Source of the DNA: Linyphia triangularis
Lineage: Eukaryota > Arthropoda > Arachnida > Araneae > Linyphiidae
DNA: 64,000 bases
NCBI GenBank assembly: GCA_963978545.1
Contig: CAXBTE010000025.1
Location: 1 to 64,000 of the forward strand
Reading direction: 5' to 3'
The stretch's first letter is position 1, and every line of letters begins with the position of its first letter. The notes under the pieces are model-generated. The model made no database searches, was not told where the DNA came from, and worked only from the letters and a program-made list of their open reading frames with translations. Shown here piece by piece: positions 35,790-47,163 of this stretch. Both the position numbers and the translations under genes were made by a program.

Positions 35790-38700
35790 ACAAAACAAGA
35801 TGCTCACCAAGAATAGAGTTCACTGTTGACAGCTGTGCCTCTTGTCACATATGTAACGATAGAGACTTTTTTTAGTGAATTATTCTCCAACAATGACCTG
35901 ATCACAACGGCATGTGGAAAGCAAATCCAAGCTGCTGGAATAGACACAGGTTACTTCGATGTGAAACTGGATTCAGGAATTACACATACAATCGAAATTA
36001 ATGATTGTTTATATGTTCCAAATATCCAGACAAATCTTCTCTCTGTACAGAAAATAGTCAGTAAAGGCTATGTAGAGAACTTTTCAAAAAAGGACTGTAT
36101 CATCTCTAAAGGTAAGAACATTGTTGCATCTGCTACTATAGATAATGATGGACTGTACAAGATTTATTCGAAAGAAAATAACGTTGCAAATCTTGCTTTA
36201 CAATGCACAAACAAAAACTGTTCGTCATTATGGCACCAACGTCTCGGCCACCGAGACAATACAGCCATTAACATGATGTGCAAAAATGGACTTGTTCGTG
36301 GTCTAAAACTAGACAACTGTCATAAAATGGAAATATGTGAAAGCTGCATTAAGGGCAAGATGTCTCAAACTCCCTATCCCAAGAAGTCTACGTATCAAGC
36401 CAAACACATACTTGATTTAGTTCACAGCGACCTTTGTGGACCAATGGATAAAACCACTCCATCTGGCAAGAGATATTTTATCACGTTCATTGATGAACTT
36501 AGTAGATACTGTCACACTTATCTGCTCAACTCTAAAGATGAAGCTGCAGAAAAATTTATGGAATATGTGGCAATGGTGAAAAACAAGTTCAACAGATATC
36601 CAAAGATACTGAGAACAGACAACGGAGGAGAATACACTTGTCATCAACTAGAGAACTACCTGAAACAAAATGGAATTGAACATCAAACAACAGTCAGGTA
36701 CTCGCCAAGTCAAAATGGGACCGCTGAAAAAAAAGCGATATCTTGTGGAGATGACTAAAACAATGCTGAATGATGCTAAGTTGGATGAGAAATACTGGGG
36801 TGAAGCAATATTGACTGCAACATATCTTCAAAACAGATTACCAACAAGATCAACTCAGAAAACACCTTTCGAACTGTGGCATGGATTTTTACCCTATGTT
36901 GGTCACCTGAAAGTATTTGGTTCAAAAACCTTCTCGTACATTCCAAAACAGCTCAGAAAGAAGTTCGACAACAACGCAGAAGAAGGAGTCCTAATTGGAT
37001 ATAGTACTACCACAAAAGGATATAGAATTCTCAACCCAAAAACAGAAAAAGTCAATATCAGCAGATCTGTCAAATTCGATGAAAGAAATCAACTTCATCA
37101 CGAAGAGAATCCAACAAGAATTTCAAATAGAGAAAATGAAGTAAACATCCCTTTCAACTCCCAAACAACAGAGATAGAACAAGCACCAGTCTTACGAAGA
37201 TCACAGAGAATCACTCGACCACCAAATCGACTGTCCTACTCTGCAAAAGTTGAAATATCTACAGCACCAGAATCCTGGGAAGAAGTCCTGAGACTTGATG
37301 ATTCAGCCAAGTTGAAATGGATAGCAGCAGCAGACGAAGAATACAAATCACTCATGGAAAACAAGACATGGACACTTGTTGATCTCCCAAAAGGAAAGAA
37401 AGCGATTGGATCAAAATGGGTATTCAAAGAAAAGCTCCTTACAGATGGAACTATAACAGAGAAAGCTAGATTGTGCGCCCTTGGATATTCTCAACGACTT
37501 GGAGTCGATTTTGATGAGACTTTTAGTCCCGTAACCAAACACAGCACCATAAGAGCAGTCTTAAAGATTGCAGCTATTCGAAAGGTGTACATCAAACATC
37601 TTGACATCAAAACAGCATTTTTGTATGGAATTTTAGAAGATGAGATCTACATGAAGCAACCACGAGGGTATGAGCAGCCAGGGCAAGAAGATAAAGTCTG
37701 TCTTCTCCATCGCACTTTATACGGATTGAAACAGAGCTCGAAAATATGGAACGAAACGGTTGTTAAAACTTTCATCGACATTGGTTTCAAACAAGGAGAC
37801 GGTGATCCATGTTGTTTAACAAGAAAAGATCATAATGAAAGTCTTACTTTCATACTTCTATAAGTTGACGATATTCTTCTAGTCAGCGACTCCGAAGACA
37901 CAATCGAAGAAATCAAGACAACAATACAGAGTTTATACACAACGAAAGATTTAGGAAATGGCACTCACTACGTTGGTTTGCAAATTGAGAGAATAGAAGA
38001 CGGCAGTTTTTACATCCACCAAACAGCGAAAATACAACAACTAATCGAACGATATGACGAAAACGAGCAAAAGTTATCTTACACTCCAATGTCAGCTGAT
38101 TTTTGTAAACAAACCTCATCTGACAGTGAGCTGCTTTCATCTGCGGAGAAAAAGTGTTACCGTGAAATCATCGGGGCCCTTCTCTACATTGCAAACTGTA
38201 CAAGACCAGACATTTGTGCTAGTGTCAGTGTTCTTTCAAGAAAAGTGGAAAATCCATCAAAGTATCATTGGGAAAGTCTACTCAGAATAATTACCTACTT
38301 AAAAACCACTGTGCATTTAAAATTATTAATCAGTGCTAGTGATAACCTTCTTAATGAGATAGTTGTTTACTGCGACGCTGATTTCGCTGGATATTTAATG
38401 GATCGTAAGTCAACAAGTGGATATATTGTTTATTTTGGTGATACTCCTATTATGTGGCAAAGTAAGAAGCAATCAACTATTGCTTTATCATCTACAGAAA
38501 GTGAATTTTTAGCATTAACGAACGTTGCTAAAGACATTCTATGGCTGATTAAATTGTTTAATGACTTTAATTATCCAAAAATTACTCCTATTATTGTTTA
38601 TGAGGATAATTTACCATGCATAAATATGTTAAGTTTTCTTCTAGATTAAAACATGTAGATGTTAAGTATAATTTTGTTAAGGAATTGATTAACAACAATA

Positions 38701-38807
38701 CCATTGATATTCAATATTGTAAAACTAATATGATGATTGCTGATATATTTACAAAGCCTCTTCCTAGAAAACAATTTGAATTTTTAAGAAGTAAAATTAT
38801 TCAATAA
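35790..38807 (+). pseudogene. Copia pol: protease, integrase, RT and RNase H, several breaks
   Basis: Protease: the active-site D-S-G triplet reads D-S-C at 35828-35836. Integrase: zinc-binding H-H-C-C in LWHQRLGHRD and ICESCIKGK; catalytic residues in LVHSDLCGPM, RTDNGGEY and the Glu just before the first long frame is lost. RT: WVFKEK, ARLCALGYSQ, DIKTAFLYG and LYGLKQ, then the VDD of YVDD. RNase H: CDADFAG, STSGYIVY and STIALSSTESEF. Breaks I can place: a frame change at the T-run 35867-35873; a frame change at the A-run 36727-36734; TAA at 37861-37863 replacing the Tyr of YVDD; a frame change near 38619-38627. Two breaks sit in homopolymers and could be sequencing errors. Otherwise a dead polyprotein. 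Confidence 0.92.
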
Positions 38808-38849
38808 TCTCTTATATTTGTTATGCTGATAAATTGATGATTGATAAAC

Positions 38850-38865
38850 ATTCGTTAAGGGCAAG
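38850..38865 (+). promoter_or_regulatory. Copia polypurine tract (weak)
   Basis: GTTAAGGGCAAG directly precedes the 3' LTR, the position where plus-strand priming occurs. It is short and interrupted by C. Confidence 0.45.
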
Positions 38866-39085
38866 TGTTGGAATATGTAACTTCATGTTTATTAATCATT
38901 GTATGCCAATATAGATGGCAGCACTATTAGTTCTATGCAACCTTGTGACGTCATCTAAATTTGTTCTTGTACCTCACTTCAAATAAAACTTCTTAATCGT
39001 AAAGACGTGTTGTCGTTGTCCTCTAATAATATGTTCGGTTCGTGATGCACATTTATAGACTTTTCCGGAGCACGACCTTCCAAGA
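38866..39085 (+). repeat. Copia 3' LTR
   Basis: Matches the 5' LTR at 216 of 220 positions by my count (differences in the CTATGCxACC, AAATTxxTTCTT and CCTTxCAAG stretches). TGACGTCA lies at 38946-38953 and AATAAA at 38982-38987. It is followed by the TTATT duplication at 39086-39090. Confidence 0.93.
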
Positions 39086-39090
39086 TTATT

Positions 39091-39844
39091 TAATAAAAAT
39101 ATGTAAAATTAAATTTGAAATGTTTTTGTAAAAATTTTAATTGTTTGTGTAAAAATGTGTCCAACTTCTGAAAGGTACCATAAACAACCTATTCATACAC
39201 ATCAACTGTCTGAAAATATCCCCAGTTCAGACCCTCCAAATTTCTGAAAATACCCCATTTTAAGACACTTCAAGTGTCTTAAAGGTTAAGACACCATTTT
39301 ACGTCTTAAAACAGTGCCACTTGTTTAAGACACTTTTGTGTCTTATTTAAAGACATTTCAATTTGCTGTGTAGGGTTTTGTATTATATATTTGCATTGTT
39401 CTAATGTCCTACAATATTCTATCTTTAATTATCGGACAAATTTCACAGATGTAAATTTCACCATTGTCAAATGCATGTCATGAACGCGATTACAAATGTA
39501 AACAATACAGTTGCCATTCAGATTATCGTAAATTGTTGCCGTAGTTGAGGCATGTTCAATAGCACAATCATAAAAAATATTGGAATTATACGAATTAATT
39601 AGTTCTTTTAGTAGTTTTGGAAAAATATCAATTAGTAAATCTACAATTCAATCTCTTTCAAACGACATCTTAATCTTAAAAATTGGTTTACAAGTTTATA
39701 GTAACTACCCCAAAAATACGTCTTGCTAATTAATGCATATAGATTTTATTTGAAATTATTTAAAGGATTATTTTTGTAGATCTCTAAAATAATGTTGTAT
39801 TATACGCATACATGTGATATACTAACGATAAGTTTTTATTCTAG
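39091..39844. other. Non-coding (putative intron), repeated AAGACAC words
   Basis: Around 39255-39355 the word TTAAGACAC and its reverse complement recur several times (GTGTCTTAAA, AAGACACTT), forming short hairpins. Just before exon B, TACTAACG at about 39819 is an ideal branch-point sequence, followed by a pyrimidine-rich tract ending TTTTTATTCTAG. Confidence 0.5.
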
Positions 39845-39920
39845 CAAAATTATTAAGAGCGGACTTGAAGAAGTAAAGGATAATGCATTCGAATACTCGA
39901 AGAAATTAAAGGAGATGCAA
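39845..39920 (+). CDS. Candidate host exon B (25 codons, charged helix)
   Basis: Preceded by a TACTAAC branch-point match and TTTTTATTCTAG, and followed by GTATAG. Only one of three frames is open through the 76 bp: one base completes a codon begun in the previous exon, then 25 codons begin KIIKSGLEEVKDNAFEYSKK and end LKEMQ, finishing in phase 0. Incoming phase fits exon A (two bases left over) and outgoing phase fits exon C. The peptide is strongly amphipathic and probably helical, lying immediately before the membrane helix of exon C. It does not resemble any transposon protein here. Other exons may lie between A and B. The donor is weaker than that of exon A. Confidence 0.5.
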
Positions 39921-39939
39921 GTATAGGTTATTGTGCTTG

Positions 39940-40500
39940 CAAAATAATTATTCCACATATTTTATAATTTTGTTAGGTACTGTGGTTGGTTGTATTCAGA
40001 TTATCTGGCGCCGTCAGCAACACAAGGGCTATAATGCGCCGAAACATTCGTCATTAGACAAGCCAACATACATTTACAAACACCCATGCCTAACACGGGA
40101 CTCGAACCCGCAACCTCACGGTCTAGAAGCTAGCACGTTAACCACTATACCGTTTGGTCGGCTGCAATTACTGTGAGCCGAGATAAGTCTAGTTGACGGC
40201 ACAATCCCAATACTTGAGGAGGTGTTTGTTTTTGCGCAAACTATGATGGGATAGGTTTTCTTTTACCTGGCCACTATATTTTATTTCACTTTGTCATACT
40301 TTGGCTTATGAAAAAACATGGTATTTTACAAAATAGGAATTGTCAATAAATTATGATTAATGAAAAAAAAAACGGACTAAATAAAAGGAACAGTCATGAT
40401 GAAATTTTTTTTTAATTCTCTCTGTACTACGTGAAATACATATTTTTTCACGTGTAACGATATTACAAAATAATTATTCCACATATTTTATAATTTTGTT
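39940..40500. repeat. 35-bp exact direct repeat bracketing 491 bp
   Basis: The 35-base string beginning CAAAATAATTATTCCACATA occurs at 39940-39974 and again at 40466-40500. Between them lie a SINE and ~300 bp of unclassified sequence. Thirty-five bases is too long for a normal SINE or DNA-transposon duplication. A local tandem duplication followed by divergence, or a retro-insertion with a long target duplication, would both fit. Confidence 0.9.
39984..40162 (-). mobile_element. tRNA-derived SINE (family 1), copy 2
   Basis: Minus orientation: tail GGTTGGTTGTATTCAGATTATCTGGCGCC on the left, then the B box as GGACTCGAACCC and the A box as CGTTAACCACTATACC. A short duplication TACTGTG may flank it. 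The 81-codon plus frame through it is spurious and recurs in the other copies because the SINE is the same. Confidence 0.93.
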
Positions 40501-41541
40501 CGGTTGAGATCAGAATTCAAATAAATTCGCTCAGACGTTTGTGATTGTTGTAGTTTCTTTTCTTAACCTTTTAATGCTTCAAACAATTCTTGAACAGTAA
40601 CTTTTTTACCTAATGATGTTTCTGCTAATAAGATCTTCACCATAAGCCTCTCAGGCTTTTATTTTCTATTATTTTTTAGCTACCTTCCGCATCTTTTTTC
40701 TTTTACACTAGCTAGGTGTATAAAAAAATTGTAAATAGGATGAACTCTTTCGTTATTCACGTAAGACATAAACGTCCTACAAAATTACTGAAAGTATATG
40801 TGTTAGGGAAAAAAAAAAACTCAATATATATCTGAAAACGTAATTATCCGCGCGCTATCAGAAGCTACAAAATAAATCCTAACATTTAGAAAACTAAACT
40901 AAAAAGAATGTCTACCAGACATAAGCAAGTTCAAATTTAAACAAATTACACTAAACAACTTCTTTCACCAAGTCCTGGTTTCGAGTAATCCAAAAAAAGA
41001 GACAGAATAAACTTACTTTCGTAGTTAATCCATGTCAAAATCTCTGTGCACTAATAAAGAGGCTGAATTCTTATATTCACAATTATATTTCAGCACAAAA
41101 CACACATTTACAGAGCACAAACTAAAGAACAGGAACCACAAAAAACATAAACCCACAACAAATATCACAACCAAAAAAGATCCCCCACAAACCATCGCTG
41201 TAGGCTTTTATACCTTTTCAGACATTCTAAAAAGAGCTAACATTATCTAGAGATTACCAGAAAAATCAACAATTTTCTTTCAAACCAAAAACCATACATT
41301 GGCGTCTTTAAAAGTATTAAATTGATACAAAATAAACAAGAAATAATTCTATTATTCTACTCATTAATTACAAAAAATTTAAAACTAATTAAAAAGGAAT
41401 TAAATGCATTTAAATTTTATAACCTTCAGAAATATACTAGTGCTGCCATCTATTGAACTATTAAGGAATGTCACAACAATATGGGTGTAGTCGTTAAATA
41501 CATCTAAGAGATTTGAAGAGGAGAAAATTTGAAGAACATAT
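40501..41541. other. Non-coding stretch
   Basis: AT-rich. The 41032-41250 frame is Lys/Thr/Asn-rich with no domain, so I do not call it. No repeats are evident to me. Confidence 0.4.
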
Positions 41542-41681
41542 TAGTCCAGGGAATAGAGACATTTTGTCTTGCAAAAGGTTATGCAGTTCTGATTTTTTAA
41601 TATGTTATAAAGGTTGGTCTCGTGGTTTATAAACCAAGTTTTTTTCGACCTCCTAGCCCTTGTGCGTTCTCAGTGGTGCAC

Positions 41682-42930
41682 CAAAAACTGAGCCGTTTTT
41701 CAGTTTATGCGTCATAACTTTTTGCCAATGCATCTTAGAAACAAACATTATTTTCAAAAGTTGTAGAATATTAAATTATCTACAACTTTTGTATACTAAG
41801 TTTTTTTGTAGACCTATTATATAAATAGTTATGTCGCATCAAAGTCAAAACTTTTTCGTAAAAATGCTACTTTTTTAAGATTTGTGTCAAGTTTTTTTAT
41901 TATATCTTCATAATGGTACATTTTAGAGAACAAGTTTGTGAATAAAAGTTATAGAGCAATAAATTTCCTACAAGTTTTTTATATAAACTTATTTTTTAGG
42001 ACTAATAACAAAGGAGTTACTCTACTTTGTGTATTTTCCGTGGTGCACCACAAAAAAATACGTTTTTCAGTTTATAGATCATAACTCTTTCGCAATGCAT
42101 TTTAAAAACAAATATTAAGTTTAAAAGTTGTAGAATATTAAATTTTCTACAACTTTTGTGAACAATTTGCTTTTGTAAAGCTATTATGTAAAGAGTTACG
42201 TAGCATCAAAGTAAAACCTTTTTCGTAAAAATGCTGCTTTTTTAAGTTTTATGCCGAGTTGTTTAATTATATCTTCATAACAATAAGTCGTAGGGAAAAA
42301 TATATTAAACAAAAAATGTAGATCTATAAATTTGCTCTAAGTTTTATACAAAAAGTTACTATCTAGGACTAATAACTAAGGTTCTACTCTTCTTTGAAGG
42401 TTTACGAGATGATAACCTATAATATATTATGTATAGGTAGGGGTTTAAAAATAGCTTCTTTCTGCATAGTCTGACAATTTTAATAAAAAAAATAAAACAA
42501 TATTTACATAATACTAATTATAACGTAAATTAAAAAGTGGAAATCTATTAAATAATGTATATATCTATAAACAATAACGGTAATATCAATTTAACATTTT
42601 CGCCATGGTGCACCAAAAACCTTCTGAATTCTGAAATTTTGAATTTTTTTTCAGTATACCGATCATATCCTTTTTCCACTGCATTTTATAGGGGAAAAAA
42701 TTATATTTTAGGTTGTAGAGTATTAAATTTTCTACCACTAATGTATGTGCAAAATTTGTTTTGTAGAACTATTGTATGAAAAACAAATTGTATGAAAAGC
42801 ATCAAAGCAAAAACTCTTTCGTAAAAATACCATTTTAAGATTCTTGTCGAGTTTTTAGATGATATCCATAAAAGTATATCATAAAAACTGTAGAACCCTA
42901 AATTTGCTACGTTTTATACACAAAGTTATT
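41682..42930. repeat. Three internal repeats of the left palindrome arm
   Basis: GTGCACCA starts units near 41682, 42042 and 42608. Each continues with TTTTTCAGTTTAT, a CATAACT stretch, TGCATTTTA, GTTGTAGAATATTAAATTTTCTAC, GCATCAAAGT, TTTTTCGTAAAAATGC and TATATCTTCATAA. The right arm mirrors this with GTGCACCAC at about 44996 and 44629, and the variant GTGCATCACGG near 44062. Confidence 0.85.
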
Positions 42931-43139
42931 TTTATAGAACTAATAACAAAAAAGCTACTTGGTAAGATCTAATATTAAAAACAGTTTCTTACTGCAAAGA
43001 CTGACAAGTTTAATAAAAAATAAAACAATATAGGTATTAAAATAATAGTATTATAAATCAAAAAATATAAATATTATAAAAATGTATATATATATATAAT
43101 AATAGTAATATCAATAAAACTTACAATTTAGAAAACTTA

Positions 43140-43740
43140 TAAATTCTTAAATTTAGTTTCGTTTAGCCACGAAGGATCGGCTAGTTCCTCAGCTACTTCT
43201 TGAATTAAGAGTTCTGTTGGGTCGTCTTCATCGTTGTCAGCAATTATGATGTTCGCTGTATTGTCACAGGTTTGTCCATGACAGTTTTTACATATTATGG
43301 AGCACTTGAGACCGGCCTTTCTACAACCGCAGGCCTTAGTGCATCCTATGTTGCACTGGCAAAAATGTAGGTCAGAATTGATTGAAGAGCTGAATCCCTG
43401 GTGGTTGTAATAGGAAGAAGTCCTTTACTGTCCATCTTCCACTCACAGACCAGAGGATTTTTCAATTGGCCCATCCATGTCTTTACTTGATGGTATGTGC
43501 GAAAGACATGGTGCGTAGCAGCTTCTTGGGTCGGAGGTAGCTTTGACAGATTTAACTTGCTCCCAGTTGTTGATTTGGAAAATTGCTTAAAACGCAAAGC
43601 ATTTCAAGTTGTTGCCCTGTGACCACCAAAGAGAGCAACAAAAATGCTTGATACTGCTTCGGTGATGCTTGAAACACTGGCATTAGGATCTAGGAAGATC
43701 TTTGCAAACTCCTGTAATATTGGATATGATGAAGCAGCCA
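43140..43740 (-). pseudogene. Cys-rich mobile-element protein remnant in the palindrome centre
   Basis: The minus strand gives, in order with frame changes: ALFGGHRATT near 43620; RFKQFSK and LSKLPPTQEAATHHVFRTYHQVKTW (within 43346-43597); CEWKMDSKGLLPITT; then in another frame CTKACGCRKAGLKCSIICKNCHGQTCDN near 43250-43335, followed by an acidic tail. This architecture (LPPT..AA..H..R.Y.QV..W, then W..K..G.L.P..T, then a CxCRK.GL.CS..C..C.G..C block) is widespread in uncharacterised multi-copy invertebrate proteins. Its location inside an inverted-repeat element supports a mobile-element origin. Function unknown. Confidence 0.6.
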
Positions 43741-45142
43741 ACATTACAACGCATGTATTCCAATATTAAATAACTACACTGAGTGGTTGATATTCTGTCG
43801 GGATGGTTAGTGAAGGGGAGGGTTGAAAATGATTTTTCGGTTCTTCTAATCTACCCTGAATTCGGCAGTGGTAAATCTCAATCAACAGTATATGGTGTTT
43901 TCGCGGAAACTGAGTTCTTAAAAGAATTTTACATGTCACTAATGCCACCCGACTTGTGATTTTTTTATTCTATCTCAAAAGATCTGTACCCCACGTAGTT
44001 TAGAATCAGCCACTTGAATGCAGTCTATTTCTCATTTTTATTTCCGAATGCAGAAATTTTTGGTGCATCACGGCAAAATGGTAAATTTTATATTACTATT
44101 ATTATCTATAGATATATACATTATTTAATATATTTCCACTTTTTATTTTACATTATCATTAGTATTATATATATATTGTTTTATTTTTTTATTCAAATTG
44201 TCAGACTATGCAGTAAGAAGCTATTTTAAAACCCCTACCTATACATAAAATATTATAGGTTATCATCTCGTAAACCTTCAAAGAAGAGTAGCTCCTTAGT
44301 TATTAGTCCTAGATAGTAACTTTTTTGTATAAAACTTATAGCAAATTTATAGATCTACAACTTTTGTATAATATATTTTTCCCTATGACTTATTGTTATG
44401 AAGATATAATTGAAAAACTCGGCAAAAAACTTAAAAAAGCAGCATTTTTACGAAAAAGTTTTTACTTTGATGCTACGTAACTCTTTACATAATAGCTTTA
44501 CAAAAGCAAATTGTTCGTAAAAGTTGTAGAAAATTTAATATTCTACAACTTTTAAACTTAATGTTTGTTTTTAAAATGCATTGCGAAAGAGTTATAATCT
44601 ATAAACTGAAAAACGTATTTGTTTGTGGTGCACCACGGAAAATACACAAAGTAGAGTAACTCCTTTGTTATTAGTCCTAGAAAATAAGTTTATGTAGAAA
44701 ACTTGTAGGAAATTTATTGATCTACAACTTTTATTCACAAACTTTTTCTCTAAAACTTACCATTATGAAGATATAATCAAAAAACTTGACACAAATTTTA
44801 AAAAAGTAGCATTTTTACGAAACAGTTTTGACTTTGATGAGACATAACTATTTACATAATAGGTCTACAAAAAAACTTAGTATACAAAATTTGTAGATAA
44901 TTTAATATTCTACAACTTTCGAATATAATGTTTGTTTTCTAAGATGCATTGGCAAAGAGTTATGACGCATAAACTGAAAAACGGCTCAGTTTTTGGTGCA
45001 CCACGGAGAACGCACAAGGGTTAGGAGGTCGAAAACTTGGTTTATAAACCACGGGACCGACCTTTATAACATATTAAAAAATCAGAACTACATAACCTTT
45101 TGCAAAGTAAGACCCCTTTTTCAGTCTCTATTCCCCGGACTA

Positions 45143-46798
45143 TATGAGTCGCCCTGAGAGTTGATATTATTCTGCTAGACACTTATCAGAGTATTCTGGG
45201 TAAATAGTCTGAGAAAGAGCTGATTCAATAGACATCATCAAACATCATTTTAGAATTTTGTAAAGAATGTAGAAAAATAATGATAGGTTACGAAAAATAC
45301 TGATTTTCTGTGGAGGAAATGATCGAACCTGTTTCAAAAATGGACTTTAAATTAGTTGAATTAAATCCTGTAGCCAAATATGTCATAACTTGCCAAATAA
45401 AAAACATTTTTTTTTTTTTTTTTTTTTTTTTTTTGTATTTGGCTTACCAACGCTCTTTAATTTTCGACGAGCAAGGGTGCAAACTATTTCCTTTCTCTGA
45501 GGGCAAATACTTGTTTCTTTTAAAAGTGAGCCATGTTGTCCATAAATATTAAGTCATCAGTGACGTTTTTGCCATTTTTCATCCGTCACACCAATATATT
45601 CACAATTTACTAACATTTCTCTAAATATATAAAATTCAGAATGATTTTCAAAAAGGTATCTAAACTTGTAATAGCCTCCCGGATTTATGACGAATGATTG
45701 AAAGAATAAACGGAATATCTGCCATTCTTAATTTATTGAGATTAAAAAATAAAATATGTTTTCTTATCATGTGGGCCTCCTGATGAAGATGACGATTAGT
45801 GACATTTAAAAATGTTCTTGAATAACTTACAATTAAGAGGGTACAAAACCAAAATATAAAAATAAAAAAAAAAAATTAAAAACAATTTATTTATCAATAC
45901 TTTCATTTTAAAATTATATCTTATGTTTAAGATATTAATTATAAAAAAAAAAAAAATTATGTGAAGAGAAAATTTTTAGATCTGCATAAATTAAATGCTC
46001 CATAAATTTTAATAGGAAATCATAAATGCTTCTGGAGATATTTCAATTTGAATTTTCAACATTTCTAATAAACACTAGTGCCCGAAAAACACACATTAAG
46101 TAAATGTTTCAATGCACTACACCAATTAATGATATTTAAGTAACAGGTAATTTCGGGGTGTTCTAATCACCGGAGGAAAAAGATAAAAACATAATTCTAT
46201 TCAGATGATTCTATGCACTACTTTTTAACGGCACAATTGTTTATTATTTTGGAATTTTGACTAAATTTTGGTACTGTACCCCCTTAAAATATTACACGAA
46301 CTAAGTTTTATATGGCAGTCACGTACGGTAGAAAATTCTATATTTTATATTTAAAGTTGTTTCACAATTTAAATTAAATTATCTTCTTTAAATTGTAATT
46401 TTTAATTATTATGTGATAAAGTAAATTATTGTATTGATGTCTAAATTATTGAAATATATACTATTAGGTACAATATTGTAATATGTTTAATGTAATTTTT
46501 TCTTAAATATTCAGATTTTTCTATGTAATTTAGAGATTTATTTTAAATATTGAAAATATAAAATATAAAAAAAATAAAATATAAATTAAATATAAAAAAA
46601 ATCTCGAAATTAAAAAACAGATAGTTAATCAAGTAAATTTTGAAGGAAGTACTATTTTTAAAAACATATGCAAGCAAACGTTTTTGATTTAAATTTTCTT
46701 TTCGGATTCAAATCAAAAATTATCTCACTAGAAAATGGCACATCTTGCAGGAAATGTAAAATAATAGCATTCAAGAGGTCTTTTAATCGGGTTCCGGA
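45143..46798. other. Non-coding; 30-bp T run
   Basis: A T homopolymer at about 45405-45434. AT-rich elsewhere with several short A runs. No gene is seen. Confidence 0.45.
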
Positions 46799-46985
46799 CA
46801 AAATCCCGAAAGCCGAAATCCCGACAAGCCAGAATCCCGACAGCCGAAATCCCGACAAGCCAAAATCCGGAATGGGTCGAAATCCCGAACGACCACAATC
46901 CCGAATAGGACAAAATCCCGACAAGCCCTAATCCCGAAAAACGTAAAATCCCTACCTTAAAAAAATCCCTACAAAATCCCTACAT
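46799..46985. repeat. Minisatellite, AATCCCGACAAGCCA-like unit of ~15-19 bp
   Basis: About ten units of the form AAATCCCGA-C-AAGCC-A, degenerating to AAAATCCCTAC on the right. Open frames on both strands (46658, 46668, 46728) translate as repeated Asn-Pro-Asp or Gly-Phe-Arg words and are repeat artefacts. Confidence 0.9.
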
Positions 46986-47124
46986 CAACTATTTGTTAAA
47001 AAATTGACTTTTGGTAAATTTTCTATTGAAAACGTTCCAATTCATTATGTTTTTCATTATGTTTTTCTGACTAGCTATATTTTATATTGTATAGTTTTAT
47101 TTTCTTCTTTTAATTTTAATGCTA

Positions 47125-47163
<39 letters not shown>

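Larger units (their letters stand above)
28217..39085 (+). mobile_element. Ty1/Copia LTR retrotransposon, interrupted
   Basis: Two 220-bp LTRs in direct orientation (28217-28436 and 38866-39085) differ at 4 positions by my count. They are flanked by a 5-bp duplication TTATT (28212-28216 and 39086-39090). Between them are gag, protease, integrase, reverse transcriptase and RNase H in the Copia order (integrase before RT). About 6.6 kb of other repeats separates gag from protease. Several lesions kill the coding region. Ordinary Copia elements are ~5 kb, and removing the insert gives about 4.3 kb, so the element is otherwise near full length. Confidence 0.95.
41542..45142. mobile_element. 3.6-kb palindromic element with repeated arms
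   Basis: Ends TAGTCCAGGGAATAGAGAC and, inverted on the right, TAGTCCGGGGAATAGAGACT. The arms are inverted copies: left about 41542-43130, right about 44000-45142. For example, GGTTTATAAACCAAG.., GTTGTAGAATATTAAATT and GTGTATTTTCCGTGGTGCACCAC are mirrored on the right. TAT at 41539-41541 and 45143-45145 may be a 3-bp duplication. Only a decayed coding fragment sits in the centre. I cannot assign a superfamily. The arm copies differ by scattered substitutions and small indels, so the element is not brand new. Confidence 0.85.

Noticed and set aside
39931..40176. Conserved ~70-codon frame recurring at 47475 and 55525
   Set aside because: Recurs because each is the same SINE in minus orientation; the B box and target duplications explain it.
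46658..46931. Repeat proteins on both strands
   Set aside because: Products of the AATCCCGA minisatellite read in different frames.
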